Both the position numbers and the translations under genes were made by a program. A model generated the notes under the pieces. The model ran no database searches, had not been told where the DNA came from, and saw only the letters and a program-made list of their open reading frames with translations. Shown one piece after another: positions 30,002-38,943 of a stretch of DNA of 64,000 nt. The number at the start of each line of letters is the position of its first letter. Position 1 is the stretch's first letter. Origin of the DNA: Agrobacterium larrymoorei (GTDB lineage: Bacteria > Pseudomonadota > Alphaproteobacteria > Rhizobiales > Rhizobiaceae); the NCBI RefSeq assembly GCF_013322225.1, contig NZ_JAAMFB010000019.1, positions 62,001-126,000 on the forward strand. The letters are read 5' to 3'.

Positions 30002-31570
30002 TTACTTCTTCTTGCCAAAACCGGGAAGGCCGGGTAGCCCGCCGAGACCGGGAAGCTTTGGCCCACCAAGTCCTGGAAGACCGGGCATGCCGCCCAGACC
30101 CGGTGGCAGTCCGCCACCCTTGCCGAGACCGGCGGCTTCCGCCTGCTTCTGAAGCGCTTCCAGCTGCTTGGGGTCCATGGCGGCGAGATCAGGCATGCCG
30201 CCCATTCCACCGCCAAGACCCATCTTGCCCGCAAGTCCGCCCATCATCTGTTTCATGATGCCGCCCTTGCCCTTGCCGCCCATGGCTTTCATCATGTCGG
30301 CCATGCCGCGATGCATCTTGAGCAGCTTGTTGATTTCGGCAGCATCCGTGCCGGAACCGGCAGCGATACGCTTCTTGCGGCTGTGTTTCAGAATATCCGG
30401 GTTGGCGCGCTCGGCCTTTGTCATCGAGGAGATGATGGCAATCTGACGGTCGAACATCTTGTCGTTCATACCGGACGCGGCCATTTTGTCCTTCATGCCA
30501 GCCATGCCGGGCATCAGACCCATGATGCCGCCCATACCGCCCATCTTCTTCATCTGACCAAGCTGCTCGGCCAGATCGTTCAGATCGAACTTGCCGGACT
30601 GCAACTTCTTGGCCATCGCAGCGGCTTTTTCCGCATCGATGTTTTCGGCAGCCTTTTCGACCAAGGACACGATATCGCCCATGCCGAGGATACGGTCTGC
30701 GATACGGCGTGGATGAAACTCATCCAGCTCGTTCATGCGCTCGCCGATACCGATCAGCTTGATCGGCTTGCCGGTCACGGCCCGCATCGAAAGCGCCGCA
30801 CCGCCACGGCCATCGCCGTCCATACGGGTTAGCACAAGACCGGTAATGCCGACGCGCTCATCAAAGTTGCGCGCCAGATTGACCGCGTCCTGACCGGTGA
30901 GCGAATCCGCCACCAGCAGGATTTCGTGCGGCTTGGAATTCTTTTTGATGTCGGCCATTTCCAACATCAACGGTTCGTCGATGTGGGTACGACCGGCGGT
31001 ATCGAGGATCACGACATCATGACCGCCGAGCTTGGCCGCCTGCACGGCCCGCGAAGCGATATCGGTCGGCGACTGGCCCGCGATGACAGGCAGCGTATCG
31101 ACACCGGTCTGAACGCCGAGCTGGCGCAACTGCTCCTGCGCTGCCGGACGTCGCGTGTCGAGAGATGCCATCAGCACCTTCTTCTTGTCGCGATCCGTCA
31201 GGCGCTTGGCGATCTTGCCAGTGGTGGTGGTCTTACCCGAACCCTGCAGACCCACCATCATGATGACGACGGGAGCTGCCGCATGAAGATCGATGGAAAC
31301 GCCTTCGGAGCCCAGCATCTCGACAAGCTCGTCATGAACGATCTTGACGACCATCTGGCCGGGCTTGATGGATTTCAGAACCGAGGCACCGACGGCCTTT
31401 TCACGCACCTTGTCGGTAAAGGAGCGAACGACTTCCAGCGCCACGTCCGCTTCCAGAAGCGCACGGCGAACCTCACGCAACGCTGCGGAAACATCGACTT
31501 CCGAAAGCGAGCCACGGCCGGTCAGTCCATTCAGAATGGAGCCAAGGCGGTCCTGGAGGTTTTCAAACAT
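30002..31570 (-). CDS. ffh: Signal recognition particle protein Ffh
   Basis: A 522-residue SRP54 GTPase. MFENLQDRLGSILNGLTGRG starts the N domain; G1 GLQGSGKTTTTGKIAKRL lies near residues 107-124, followed by DTRRPAAQEQL, DTAGRTHID and TRMDGDGRGGAALS. The M domain begins near 330 and contains the RNA-binding stretch RKKRIAAGSGT near 412. The C-terminal 90 residues are an unusually long Gly/Met/Pro tail of GLGG-type repeats. It works with FtsY (14363-15826). The 4.5S RNA gene is not in the window. It heads the aroQ-rpsP-rimM-trmD transcript. Confidence 0.96.
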   Translation of the reverse strand: MFENLQDRLGSILNGLTGRGSLSEVDVSAALREVRRALLEADVALEVVRSFTDKVREKAVGASVLKSIKPGQMVVKIVHDELVEMLGSEGVSIDLHAAAPVVIMMVGLQGSGKTTTTGKIAKRLTDRDKKKVLMASLDTRRPAAQEQLRQLGVQTGVDTLPVIAGQSPTDIASRAVQAAKLGGHDVVILDTAGRTHIDEPLMLEMADIKKNSKPHEILLVADSLTGQDAVNLARNFDERVGITGLVLTRMDGDGRGGAALSMRAVTGKPIKLIGIGERMNELDEFHPRRIADRILGMGDIVSLVEKAAENIDAEKAAAMAKKLQSGKFDLNDLAEQLGQMKKMGGMGGIMGLMPGMAGMKDKMAASGMNDKMFDRQIAIISSMTKAERANPDILKHSRKKRIAAGSGTDAAEINKLLKMHRGMADMMKAMGGKGKGGIMKQMMGGLAGKMGLGGGMGGMPDLAAMDPKQLEALQKQAEAAGLGKGGGLPPGLGGMPGLPGLGGPKLPGLGGLPGLPGFGKKK

Positions 31571-31907
31571 CGTTTCATCCTTCTTCGTTCCGGGGTTCCC
31601 GAAACGTCGGTGCTTTTGCTGTCAAAAACAAGACGCCCTAGAACGAGCATAGCCAAAAAGCACCCGAGGGCGCATCGCGCTGTCGGATGTTTGCCTCCGG
31701 GATCTCTTTACACCTTTGCGGGTCCCGGTCGGCGGCTTGGAGTCTTGAAACTGCCAGCTGATCGGGCAGATAAACAGGAAAAGCCCACAGAAGTCAAGGC
31801 GTCCGGGGATTTTTAGAGACCACGACAGGAATTGACGTCACCGTAAAATCACGGTGATCAAGCTCAACCTCCTTGAAGGCCTTCGTCGCCGCGCATATAG
31901 ATTTACA
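31571..31907. other. Intergenic region between ffh and the MBL-fold gene, with a palindrome
   Basis: A 337-bp divergent region. TCACCGT (31838-31844) and ACGGTGA (31851-31857) form a perfect 7-bp inverted repeat with a 6-base AT-rich spacer, 50 bp before the hydrolase start; it is a candidate operator or 5-prime hairpin. No gene is supported in the rest. Confidence 0.6.
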
Positions 31908-32981
31908 ATGAAAAGAAGAAGCTTGTTTAAACTTTCTGTATTGGCTGCCGCTCTCGCTGGCGGCGGTCTCTATGCGCGCCAGTCGAAAGCCGCTTATTAT
32001 TCCGGACCAATTTCGGACCATTTCGATGGTACGCGCTTCTTCAATCCCAACGGTGAGCAACCGAACGGTCTCGGCGATCTTTTGAAGTGGCGCTTCAATG
32101 GCGAACGGGCGAAATGGCCGGAAAGCTACCCCAGCCCCTATCCCTTCGTGAAACCCGACGAGCGCGTAAACGGCACCGATCTGCGCGTTACTTTCATCGG
32201 CCACGCATCCTTCCTCATTCAGACCGCAGGCCTCAATATCCTTGTAGACCCCGTCTGGTCAGAGCGCACCAGTCCTTTCAGCTTCGCAGGGCCAAAGCGC
32301 GTCAATCCACCGGGTATCCGCTTTGAAGACCTCCCGCCGATAGATCTCGTGCTGGTTACACATAATCACTACGACCATCTCGATCTGGAAACGCTGCATC
32401 AGCTGCACGTTGCTCACAAGCCGCATTTCATCACGCCACTCGGCAACGACACGATTATCCGCACTAAGGTCGAGGCGGCAAAGATTTCGGTGGGAGACTG
32501 GGGCGATGCACTGGCGGTATCGCCTGACGTAAAAATCCACTTCGAGCCTTGCCATCACTGGTCGGCGCGCGGCCTCAATGATCGTCGTATGGCGCTGTGG
32601 GCTGCATTCGTCCTCGAAACGCCTGGCGGCAAGATCTATCACATCGGTGACACAGGCTTTCATAGCGGGCTTAATTACCACGCGGCAGCGAAGAAGTACG
32701 GCGGCTTTCGCCTCACCAACCTCCCCTTCGGTGCCTATGAGCCTCGCTGGTTCATGAAGGGCCAGCACCAAAATCCGGCTGAAGCGGTTGAAGGTATGAA
32801 GATTTGCGGCGCAACCTACGCCTGCGGGCATCACTGGGGCACCGTTCAGCTTACCGATGAAGCCATCGATGCGCCGCTCATCGCGTTAAAAGCTGCACTT
32901 ACGCAACACGGCGTTTCAGAAGACCGGTTCCACCCAATGCGACCCGGTGAAGTATTCGACGTGCCGCTGGCGGAAGGCTGA
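31908..32981 (+). CDS. Metallo-beta-lactamase-fold hydrolase, UlaG/NAPE-PLD-like
   Basis: A 357-residue protein. The N-terminus MKRRSLFKLSVLAAALAGGG is a signal or anchor, so it probably acts in the periplasm. FIGHASFLIQTAGLNILVDP and the metal motif THNHYDHLD near residues 151-159 identify the fold; further ligands are in FEPCHHWSARG, HIGDTGFHSG and CGHHWGTV. The whole pattern resembles NAPE-specific phospholipase D and the RomA group of outer-membrane-related hydrolases. Its substrate is unknown. ATG 31908 is chosen because the signal sequence begins there; the upstream open frame adds 18 residues. Confidence 0.85.
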   Translation: MKRRSLFKLSVLAAALAGGGLYARQSKAAYYSGPISDHFDGTRFFNPNGEQPNGLGDLLKWRFNGERAKWPESYPSPYPFVKPDERVNGTDLRVTFIGHASFLIQTAGLNILVDPVWSERTSPFSFAGPKRVNPPGIRFEDLPPIDLVLVTHNHYDHLDLETLHQLHVAHKPHFITPLGNDTIIRTKVEAAKISVGDWGDALAVSPDVKIHFEPCHHWSARGLNDRRMALWAAFVLETPGGKIYHIGDTGFHSGLNYHAAAKKYGGFRLTNLPFGAYEPRWFMKGQHQNPAEAVEGMKICGATYACGHHWGTVQLTDEAIDAPLIALKAALTQHGVSEDRFHPMRPGEVFDVPLAEG

Positions 32982-32982
32982 A

Positions 32983-34509
32983 TTATTCCGAGACGATCTT
33001 GACGCGTTGACCGGGGTCGACGGTCGCCGTGGCGCTGAGCGCGTTTATGGTTCTGAAAAGATCGATCTTACGCTCGGTGCCCATCATGCGCGCGGATAGG
33101 GACGCGACCGTATCGCCGGGCCTGACGGTCACGACGCGGACGCGCAAAGGCTTCAGAGAAGCAATTTCCGACGGTGTCATCTTGCGGAAGCTGGAACGCA
33201 GACCATTTGCAACCGTATCAAGCTGAGGGCTTCCCTTCGGAACCGCCGTCAGGAACCGGAATATCTGGTCGCCGACGCGGATCACGGTCACGTCGAAATC
33301 CCACTTGTCGGCACTGGCGCGGGCGGTTGCAGCGGGCAAACCGTTGACCTGCGTCTCACGTACGGTTTCGGGCAGCAAACCGGCAACCCATCCACTGGTC
33401 AGATAATTGGAAAGCGCCGTCTGCTTTGGATCGGCCACGCCATCGAAACGGATGGCCATATCACCGGGGCCGGTCGCCAGAACGGCTTCGACCTTGTTGT
33501 CTATCTGAAAACCTTCCGGCACATCGAAACGAATGCCCAGAGTTCCGTGCAGGAATGTGTTGCCGCGAACATAGCCCTCCTGCGGGCTATCGCCGTATAG
33601 CAAACCATCGATGCCGTTTAAGAACCAGTCACGACCCTTGTCACCCACTTGCCCTTCTTGCCCAAAGGCGCGGGCATGGCGCTTGGCAAGCTCGATGCGC
33701 TGCGGCGTATTCGGGTGGCTGGAAAGGAAGTCGAGGCTCTGGTCGCTGTCTGGGTCAGCCGACGTGAAGCGCGCATAGGCCGCCATCGAATCGAGGAAGC
33801 GAGGCGAGGCGTAAGGATCATACCCCGCCTCCCCCAACATGCGCACGCCGATAACATCCGCCTGCAATTCCTGCTGGCGGGAGAAGGCGGCGAGCCGCAA
33901 TTTCCCGCGTGCAAGCGCCTGCTTGCCCGCAAGATCGCTGGACAGGACTTCCGCCACGACACGGCTGGCGATGACTTCCGCCTCTTCACGCCGCTGGCGC
34001 TCGATGCCGTGATTGGCGGTGACGTGACCCATTTCGTGCGAAAGGACCGCCGCGACTTCAGACGCATCATTGGCAAGCGCAAGAAGACCACGTGTCACAT
34101 AAAGATAGCCACCGGGCAGCGCGAAAGCATTGATAGCCGGCGAATTAAGAATGGTAATGCGATAGGATTGCTGCGGGTTTTCCGAAACCGCCGTCAGCGC
34201 ACCCGCAATGCGCGCCACCAGGCGCTCGGTCTTATCGTCGTGATATTCGCCGCCGTAGCTGGCGACGATGCGGGGATGCTCGCGCGCACCCATCTGCGCT
34301 CGCGGATCGTTCTTCTGGACCTGTTCGACCGTCTGCGGATTATCGGAAGGCTTGAGGCTGGACTGATAGGAAGGCGAAAACAGCGACTGACAGGAAGACA
34401 ACATGAGACACGCTGCGACAAGGGCTGCGATGCCTTTTGCCGGTTGCCCATAAGCTTTCGTCTTGTGACCGGAGGTGCGGCCCTCGAGGGCCTTCACACG
34501 CGTCATCAT
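32983..34509 (-). CDS. Periplasmic M48 family metallopeptidase lipoprotein with LysM domain
   Basis: A 508-residue predicted lipoprotein. After a 27-residue charged stretch comes a hydrophobic segment and the lipobox LSSC (Cys40). The zinc site HEMGH near residues 159-163 is the HEXXH of M48 peptidases, with EELQ-type third ligand region RQQELQADVIGVRML near 211-225. The C-terminus, from VVTVRPGDTVASLSARMMG near residue 457, is a LysM peptidoglycan-binding domain. BepA/LoiP-type enzymes of this family handle outer-membrane protein quality control; the LysM domain suggests wall attachment. It converges with the MBL gene, whose stop is 1 bp away. Confidence 0.9.
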   Translation of the reverse strand: MMTRVKALEGRTSGHKTKAYGQPAKGIAALVAACLMLSSCQSLFSPSYQSSLKPSDNPQTVEQVQKNDPRAQMGAREHPRIVASYGGEYHDDKTERLVARIAGALTAVSENPQQSYRITILNSPAINAFALPGGYLYVTRGLLALANDASEVAAVLSHEMGHVTANHGIERQRREEAEVIASRVVAEVLSSDLAGKQALARGKLRLAAFSRQQELQADVIGVRMLGEAGYDPYASPRFLDSMAAYARFTSADPDSDQSLDFLSSHPNTPQRIELAKRHARAFGQEGQVGDKGRDWFLNGIDGLLYGDSPQEGYVRGNTFLHGTLGIRFDVPEGFQIDNKVEAVLATGPGDMAIRFDGVADPKQTALSNYLTSGWVAGLLPETVRETQVNGLPAATARASADKWDFDVTVIRVGDQIFRFLTAVPKGSPQLDTVANGLRSSFRKMTPSEIASLKPLRVRVVTVRPGDTVASLSARMMGTERKIDLFRTINALSATATVDPGQRVKIVSE

Positions 34510-34754
34510 TCTGCCAGTCTGCTCCTAACGTTCCTGATCATCCGTTAAGACCAGAATACCAGATTTACACCTATGGGCACGCAAATGCTTAAACAGCGAG
34601 AACGATCCACGGCTTGGAAATATTCCAACGAAAGAAAACTATGCATGTTTCTCAAGCAGTAAAGACAGATTCGCAAGTGCAAAATTAGAGCATCGCCATT
34701 GTGTATTTGCAGGGTTGACACCGCGCCGCGTCCAAATTGTGGCGTGGGTAAAAG

Positions 34755-35471
34755 TCAAACATCAAGAAAAGTACCGATTGCGTGTATGTCGGTCGCCGCG
34801 AAGAATGCGTCTGTCTGCCCCTCAAAAACGATCCGCCCATCCACCAGAAAGACCACGGAATCTGCAAGACGGCGAATGTCATCAGGATGGTGCGTCACCA
34901 GCAGAACAGTGTTTTGGCTTTCGTTTTGAAGCTCCTTCACCAGAACTGCCATGCCAGACCGCAAACCGGGATCAAGCGCGGCAAAGGGCTCGTCCAGCAG
35001 CATCAGAGACTTCTTTCGCACCAGCGCCCTTGCCAGTGCAGCCCGTTGCCGCTCACCGCCGGACATCGAGCCGGGCAGACGCTTTTCGAAGCCCGAAAGA
35101 CCCACGCGATAGAGAGCGCTCGATATTTCAGATTTTTCTACAGAAGATAGCCGGAGAGACGGGTCGATGCCAAGACCGACATTGGTGAAGATGTCGAGAT
35201 GCGCGAACAGATTATTGTCCTGAAAAATCAGGGAAACCGGACGCACCGATGGATCGAGGGTCGTTACGTCCCGACCGTCGATCATCACTCGTCCGGCATC
35301 AGGTGCTTCGAAACCAGCCACGAGATTGAGCAGCGTCGACTTGCCGGAGCCGGAAGGCCCGACGACCGCTGTGACCTTTCCCCGCTTGAATGCACAATCG
35401 AAGACAAAATCCTGTTTACCGAGCGTCAGCCTGACATTATCGAGCTTTGCCCCGGCTTCCTCAATGCTCAT
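34755..35471 (-). CDS. thiQ: Thiamine ABC transporter ATP-binding protein
   Basis: A 238-residue ATPase with Walker [10 protein letters not shown] near residues 40-48, signature [16 protein letters not shown] near 134-149, and Walker [36 protein letters not shown] is typical of ThiQ. It powers import of thiamine and its phosphates with ThiP and ThiB. Its ATG 35471 overlaps the thiP stop by 4 bp. It is the last gene of the thiBPQ operon controlled by the upstream TPP riboswitch. Confidence 0.94.
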   Translation of the reverse strand: MSIEEAGAKLDNVRLTLGKQDFVFDCAFKRGKVTAVVGPSGSGKSTLLNLVAGFEAPDAGRVMIDGRDVTTLDPSVRPVSLIFQDNNLFAHLDIFTNVGLGIDPSLRLSSVEKSEISSALYRVGLSGFEKRLPGSMSGGERQRAALARALVRKKSLMLLDEPFAALDPGLRSGMAVLVKELQNESQNTVLLVTHHPDDIRRLADSVVFLVDGRIVFEGQTDAFFAATDIHAIGTFLDV

Positions 35472-37093
35472 GAAATCGCTTTCGCTGGATTGGACGGGCG
35501 CGACACGCCCCCTGCTGCAAGGACAAGGCATATCACGCCGAGAATAAAGGCATAGCCCGCCGCATCATTGGTACGATAGCTGCCCATATTGCTGTAAATC
35601 AGCCATGGGAGGGTCACGAAGCTTTCCGAGCCGAATAATGCGACCGCGCCAAGGTCACCCAATGACAGCGCCATGGCGAAGGAACAAGCCATGGCAAAGG
35701 GCTGCCTAAGAACAGGCCAGTCAATGAAGCGGAAACGCGAGAAGCCGGAAAGACCAAGACTGGCAGACAGGCGACCGTTCCGGGCCTGATGCGTTGCAAA
35801 TGCAGGTTCCAGAACACGCATGACGAAGGGTAGCGCCATCAGCATGTTTATGACAGAGACCAGCACTGGTGCAAAGGCGGCAACATCGCCATAATTCCGC
35901 AACAGCAGAAGCCAGCCACTTCCCAACACCACCGGCGGCACAAGAAGTACGAGCGAAGAGCTCGCACCGAGTGCTACCGAAAGCATTTTTAACGGTGCGC
36001 CTGCTCGCCGTCTATCGGCAATGGCCTGACTTGCGCGAATGAGGGCGATCGAAAGACATAGCGCAAGCGTCGCCGAAACAACGGCTATCGAAAGGCTTGT
36101 CACGGCAGCCCTTCGGAAAGCCTCTGCCGTTACCAAGCGCAAGAGGTCGGTTGAGAAACCCGAGGCCGCGACGGCGACAAGCGGTAAGCCGACCAGCATA
36201 ACCGCAAGAAGGATAACGACGACATCCCAAATGCGCTGGGCCGCTGCCCTGCCATCGAAGCGTCGAACTATCCGCCCCTGCGTCTGCCCTTTCGCGTCGG
36301 CAGAGGGTAAAAGCGCAAGCAGGAGAAGGAGCAGTCCCGTCATGGCGATCTGTATTAGCGACAGGCCAATGGCACGCGGTGGATCGAAGTCAAAGCGAAG
36401 CGCCTGATAGATGGCCACCTCGATTGTGGTTGCTGCTGGTCCGCCGCCAAGCAGCAGGACAAGGGTGAAGCTGGTGGCGCACAGCATGAAGATCAGCCCC
36501 GCCACACCGGGAATAAGTCTCGCGGCCACCGGCCATTCGATAAAGCGAAAGGTGGAAAAGGATCCGAGCCCCAGGCTTGCGCTCATGCGCCAATATTCGC
36601 CTGGAATGCGCTCCAGCCCGGCGAGAAAGAAACGAACGGCAAGCGGCAAATTGAAGAACACATGCGCGATCAAAATGCCCGAAAGACCGTAAATACTGAA
36701 AGGCTGATCCATCCCTGCGGCCAACAGCAGCGTGTTAAACACTCCCTGCCGCCCCCAGATCGTGATGATGCCGAGTGCCCCAACGACGACCGGCAGCCCC
36801 ATGGGGACTGCCATAAGCCGAATGATCCATATGCGACCGGGAAAACCGTGTTGCCGAGCAAGCGCAAGCGCCACCGGCAAACCGAGCAACACGGAAAGAA
36901 GCGTCGAAAGCGTGGCTTGCCAGAGCGTAAACCGAAGAATTCGCAACGTATAGCCATTCAGAAGCGCCCCTGACGGTGCCTGCCCATCGAACGAAAGGAG
37001 TGACGAGACAGCGAGCCCGATGAATGAAAGCAGGGCAGCAAAAGCCACCGTGCCGCCCACCAGAAACCGGCGTCTATCGCGGCGCTCGATCAT
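35468..37093 (-). CDS. thiP: Thiamine ABC transporter permease
   Basis: A 541-residue protein made of two fused permease halves with about 12 hydrophobic segments. The two halves show matching EAA-type loops, [24 protein letters not shown] near residues 175-198 and [21 protein letters not shown] near 447-467. This duplicated architecture is the ThiP layout. It follows thiB by 19 bp and overlaps thiQ by 4 bp. Confidence 0.94.
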   Translation of the reverse strand: MIERRDRRRFLVGGTVAFAALLSFIGLAVSSLLSFDGQAPSGALLNGYTLRILRFTLWQATLSTLLSVLLGLPVALALARQHGFPGRIWIIRLMAVPMGLPVVVGALGIITIWGRQGVFNTLLLAAGMDQPFSIYGLSGILIAHVFFNLPLAVRFFLAGLERIPGEYWRMSASLGLGSFSTFRFIEWPVAARLIPGVAGLIFMLCATSFTLVLLLGGGPAATTIEVAIYQALRFDFDPPRAIGLSLIQIAMTGLLLLLLALLPSADAKGQTQGRIVRRFDGRAAAQRIWDVVVILLAVMLVGLPLVAVAASGFSTDLLRLVTAEAFRRAAVTSLSIAVVSATLALCLSIALIRASQAIADRRRAGAPLKMLSVALGASSSLVLLVPPVVLGSGWLLLLRNYGDVAAFAPVLVSVINMLMALPFVMRVLEPAFATHQARNGRLSASLGLSGFSRFRFIDWPVLRQPFAMACSFAMALSLGDLGAVALFGSESFVTLPWLIYSNMGSYRTNDAAGYAFILGVICLVLAAGGVSRPSNPAKAIS

Positions 37094-37112
37094 TGCTCGA
37101 CAACGCCCGAAA

Positions 37113-38126
37113 TCACTTCACGCTCATGGCCGTCAACCATTCGTCGATCCATGCCTTGCGGTTCTTCGCAACCTCTTCGGGCGACATCAGGAACGTTTTT
37201 GTCGGCTGCACGAGTTTGGAAAATGCATCGGGCAACGGAGAAGACGTGTCTGCAACCGGCATCATCCAGTTGTTTTCGGGGATGGCGTCCTGAAAGCCGG
37301 AACTGAGCACGAAGGCGAGAAACTGCTTAGCGAGATCCTTCTCCGGCGCATTCTTCAACGTGCCCGCGACCTCGATCTGAATATAATGACCTTCCTCGAA
37401 TGCGGCCGCCTGATAACGCTCGCTATGTTCTGCCACCATGTGATAGGCGGGCGAGGTGGTGTAGGACAACACCATGGGCACTTCGCCCTTTGTGAAGAGG
37501 CCATAGGATTCCGACCAACCGGGGGTTACGGTCAGAACACGGCTCTTGAGCTTTGCCCAAGCTTCCGGCGCCTTGTCGCCATAGACGGACTTCACCCACA
37601 ACAGCAAACCGAGACCCGGCGTCGAGGTGCGTGGGTCCTGGATGGCGATCTTCTGGGAAGGATCGCCATCCACCAATTCTTTCATGCTTTTCGGCGGGTT
37701 CTTCAGCGTTTGCGTGTCATAGACGACGGCAAAATGTCCGTAATCGTAAGGCACAAAAACATCGTCCTTGAAACCACCCGGCACCTTCGCGGCAGACGTA
37801 TCGATATTGGACGTTTCGAACAGCCCCGTCTGCTTGGCCTCGGCAATCAGATTGGTATCGAGGCCGACGACAACGTCAGCCTTGGAGCCAGAACCTTCGA
37901 GCTTCAGCCGGTTAAGAAGGGCCACGCCATCGGCTACACCGACGAAATTGACCACGCAATTACACGTCTTTTCGAAAGCCGCCTTGACCTTGGGGCCGGG
38001 ACCCCATTCGGACACGAAGCTCTCATAGGTATAGACCGTTAGCACCTTCTTGTCCTGCGCAACGGCAAAGCTCGGCAATAGGAAAGACGCAGCAACAAGA
38101 CTGTTCAGGAAAATACGACGATACAT
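37113..38126 (-). CDS. thiB: Thiamine ABC transporter substrate-binding protein
   Basis: A 337-residue periplasmic protein with a signal peptide ending SFAVA near residue 23. The mature part starts [22 protein letters not shown], and [27 protein letters not shown] and [15 protein letters not shown] match ThiB. The start ATG 38126 follows GGAGGTGTCTG. The leader carries a TPP aptamer and a hairpin covering the ribosome site, so translation should fall when thiamine pyrophosphate is plentiful. Confidence 0.95.
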   Translation of the reverse strand: MYRRIFLNSLVAASFLLPSFAVAQDKKVLTVYTYESFVSEWGPGPKVKAAFEKTCNCVVNFVGVADGVALLNRLKLEGSGSKADVVVGLDTNLIAEAKQTGLFETSNIDTSAAKVPGGFKDDVFVPYDYGHFAVVYDTQTLKNPPKSMKELVDGDPSQKIAIQDPRTSTPGLGLLLWVKSVYGDKAPEAWAKLKSRVLTVTPGWSESYGLFTKGEVPMVLSYTTSPAYHMVAEHSERYQAAAFEEGHYIQIEVAGTLKNAPEKDLAKQFLAFVLSSGFQDAIPENNWMMPVADTSSPLPDAFSKLVQPTKTFLMSPEEVAKNRKAWIDEWLTAMSVK

Positions 38127-38166
38127 CAGACACCTCCTCGAATGGGCAAACGGGAATAGGCGTCTG
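38127..38166 (-). promoter_or_regulatory. Shine-Dalgarno-sequestering hairpin of the thiB leader
   Basis: On the minus strand CAGACGCC (38166-38159) is complementary, with one G-T pair, to GGTGTCTG (38134-38127). This 8-bp helix covers the 3-prime half of the GGAGG site (38137-38133) and the whole spacer to the start codon. It is the likely expression platform, acting on translation initiation. Confidence 0.65.
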
Positions 38167-38181
38167 GATGGAAGCCGTCTA

Positions 38182-38264
38182 ATCCCTCCGCCGGTGTTAA
38201 CCGGATCAGGTTCTTCGGGTTGGCGCAGCCTCTCAGCCCTTCCTATAAAGGAAGAGCACCCCGT
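38182..38264 (-). promoter_or_regulatory. TPP (THI-box) riboswitch aptamer
   Basis: Read on the minus strand, the segment starts GGGGTGC, has a P3-like stem CTTCC-TTTATA-GGAAG, then the nearly invariant GGGCTGAGAGG and, after a short spacer, ACCCGAAGAACCTGATCC followed by GGTTAACACCGG and GGAGGGA. CTGAGA and ACCTGATCC are the pyrimidine- and pyrophosphate-sensing core of the THI box. It sits 56 bases upstream of the thiB start and controls thiBPQ. The core match leaves little doubt. Confidence 0.95.
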
Positions 38265-38310
38265 TAGATCTAGCCGAGATGTAATCGCGAAGCGCCTGCT
38301 TGGCAAGAGA

Positions 38311-38712
38311 TCAAGCTTGCTCTGCCTGTTCGGTCATATGCACCAGTTCCCAGACATGGCCATCTGGATCCTGAAAGCTGCCGCCATACATGAAGCCGTG
38401 GTCCTGAACCGGCTTCCATTCGCTACCGCCCGAGGCAAAAGCGGTGGCAAGCATCGTGTCTATCTCTTCGCGGCTGGACGCAGACAGACAGGTCAGCACT
38501 TCAGTGCTGCTCTTGGCATCGGAAATATCGCCATTGATGAAGTCGCGAAAGCGCTCCTCCTGGAGCAACATGACGAAGATATTTTTCTCCACGATCATGC
38601 AGAGCGTGCGGTCATCGGAATATTCGGGATTGAAGCTGAAGCCGAGCGCGGTGAAGAAGACCTTGGACGTTTCGATATTCTTGACCGGCAGGTTGACGAA
38701 GATCATGCGCAT
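38311..38712 (-). CDS. VOC family (glyoxalase/bleomycin-resistance fold) protein
   Basis: A 133-residue protein with a beta-alpha-beta VOC pattern: [20 protein letters not shown] at the start, [20 protein letters not shown] next, and [17 protein letters not shown] at the C-terminus, which carries the Glu usually used as metal ligand. Similar proteins are annotated as glyoxalase or lactoylglutathione lyase relatives, but the small PhnB-like variants have no proven substrate. It lies upstream of the thiB riboswitch on the same strand, apparently as its own unit. Confidence 0.85.
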   Translation of the reverse strand: MRMIFVNLPVKNIETSKVFFTALGFSFNPEYSDDRTLCMIVEKNIFVMLLQEERFRDFINGDISDAKSSTEVLTCLSASSREEIDTMLATAFASGGSEWKPVQDHGFMYGGSFQDPDGHVWELVHMTEQAEQA

Positions 38713-38943
38713 TGTTTTGACTCCTCCGTTTCAGGTCAGCAAAGCGCAAATTGGATGCTGAGTCAAAGATGGAAGAACGTAAGCCTCCGCGCCTTTACAT
38801 CGTACTTTGTACTGGCGTTTAGCCGCTTTGCGTTTGCGAGACGAAAGCTTCCCACTTCGCCGACGCCGTATACCGAGTACGCGCATTATCACGCACGGCA
38901 CGGAGCGGAGGAGTAAATGCCAGGCACGGAGGCATATACAGTA

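Noticed and set aside
38769-38916. Possible frameshifted small gene: a frame starting MEERKPPRLYIVL stops at 38822, while another frame runs on through RKLPTSPTPYTEYAHYHARH to a stop at 38916
   Set aside because: Joining them needs an unproven +1 shift and I recognise neither half; could be a decayed small gene but evidence is too thin.
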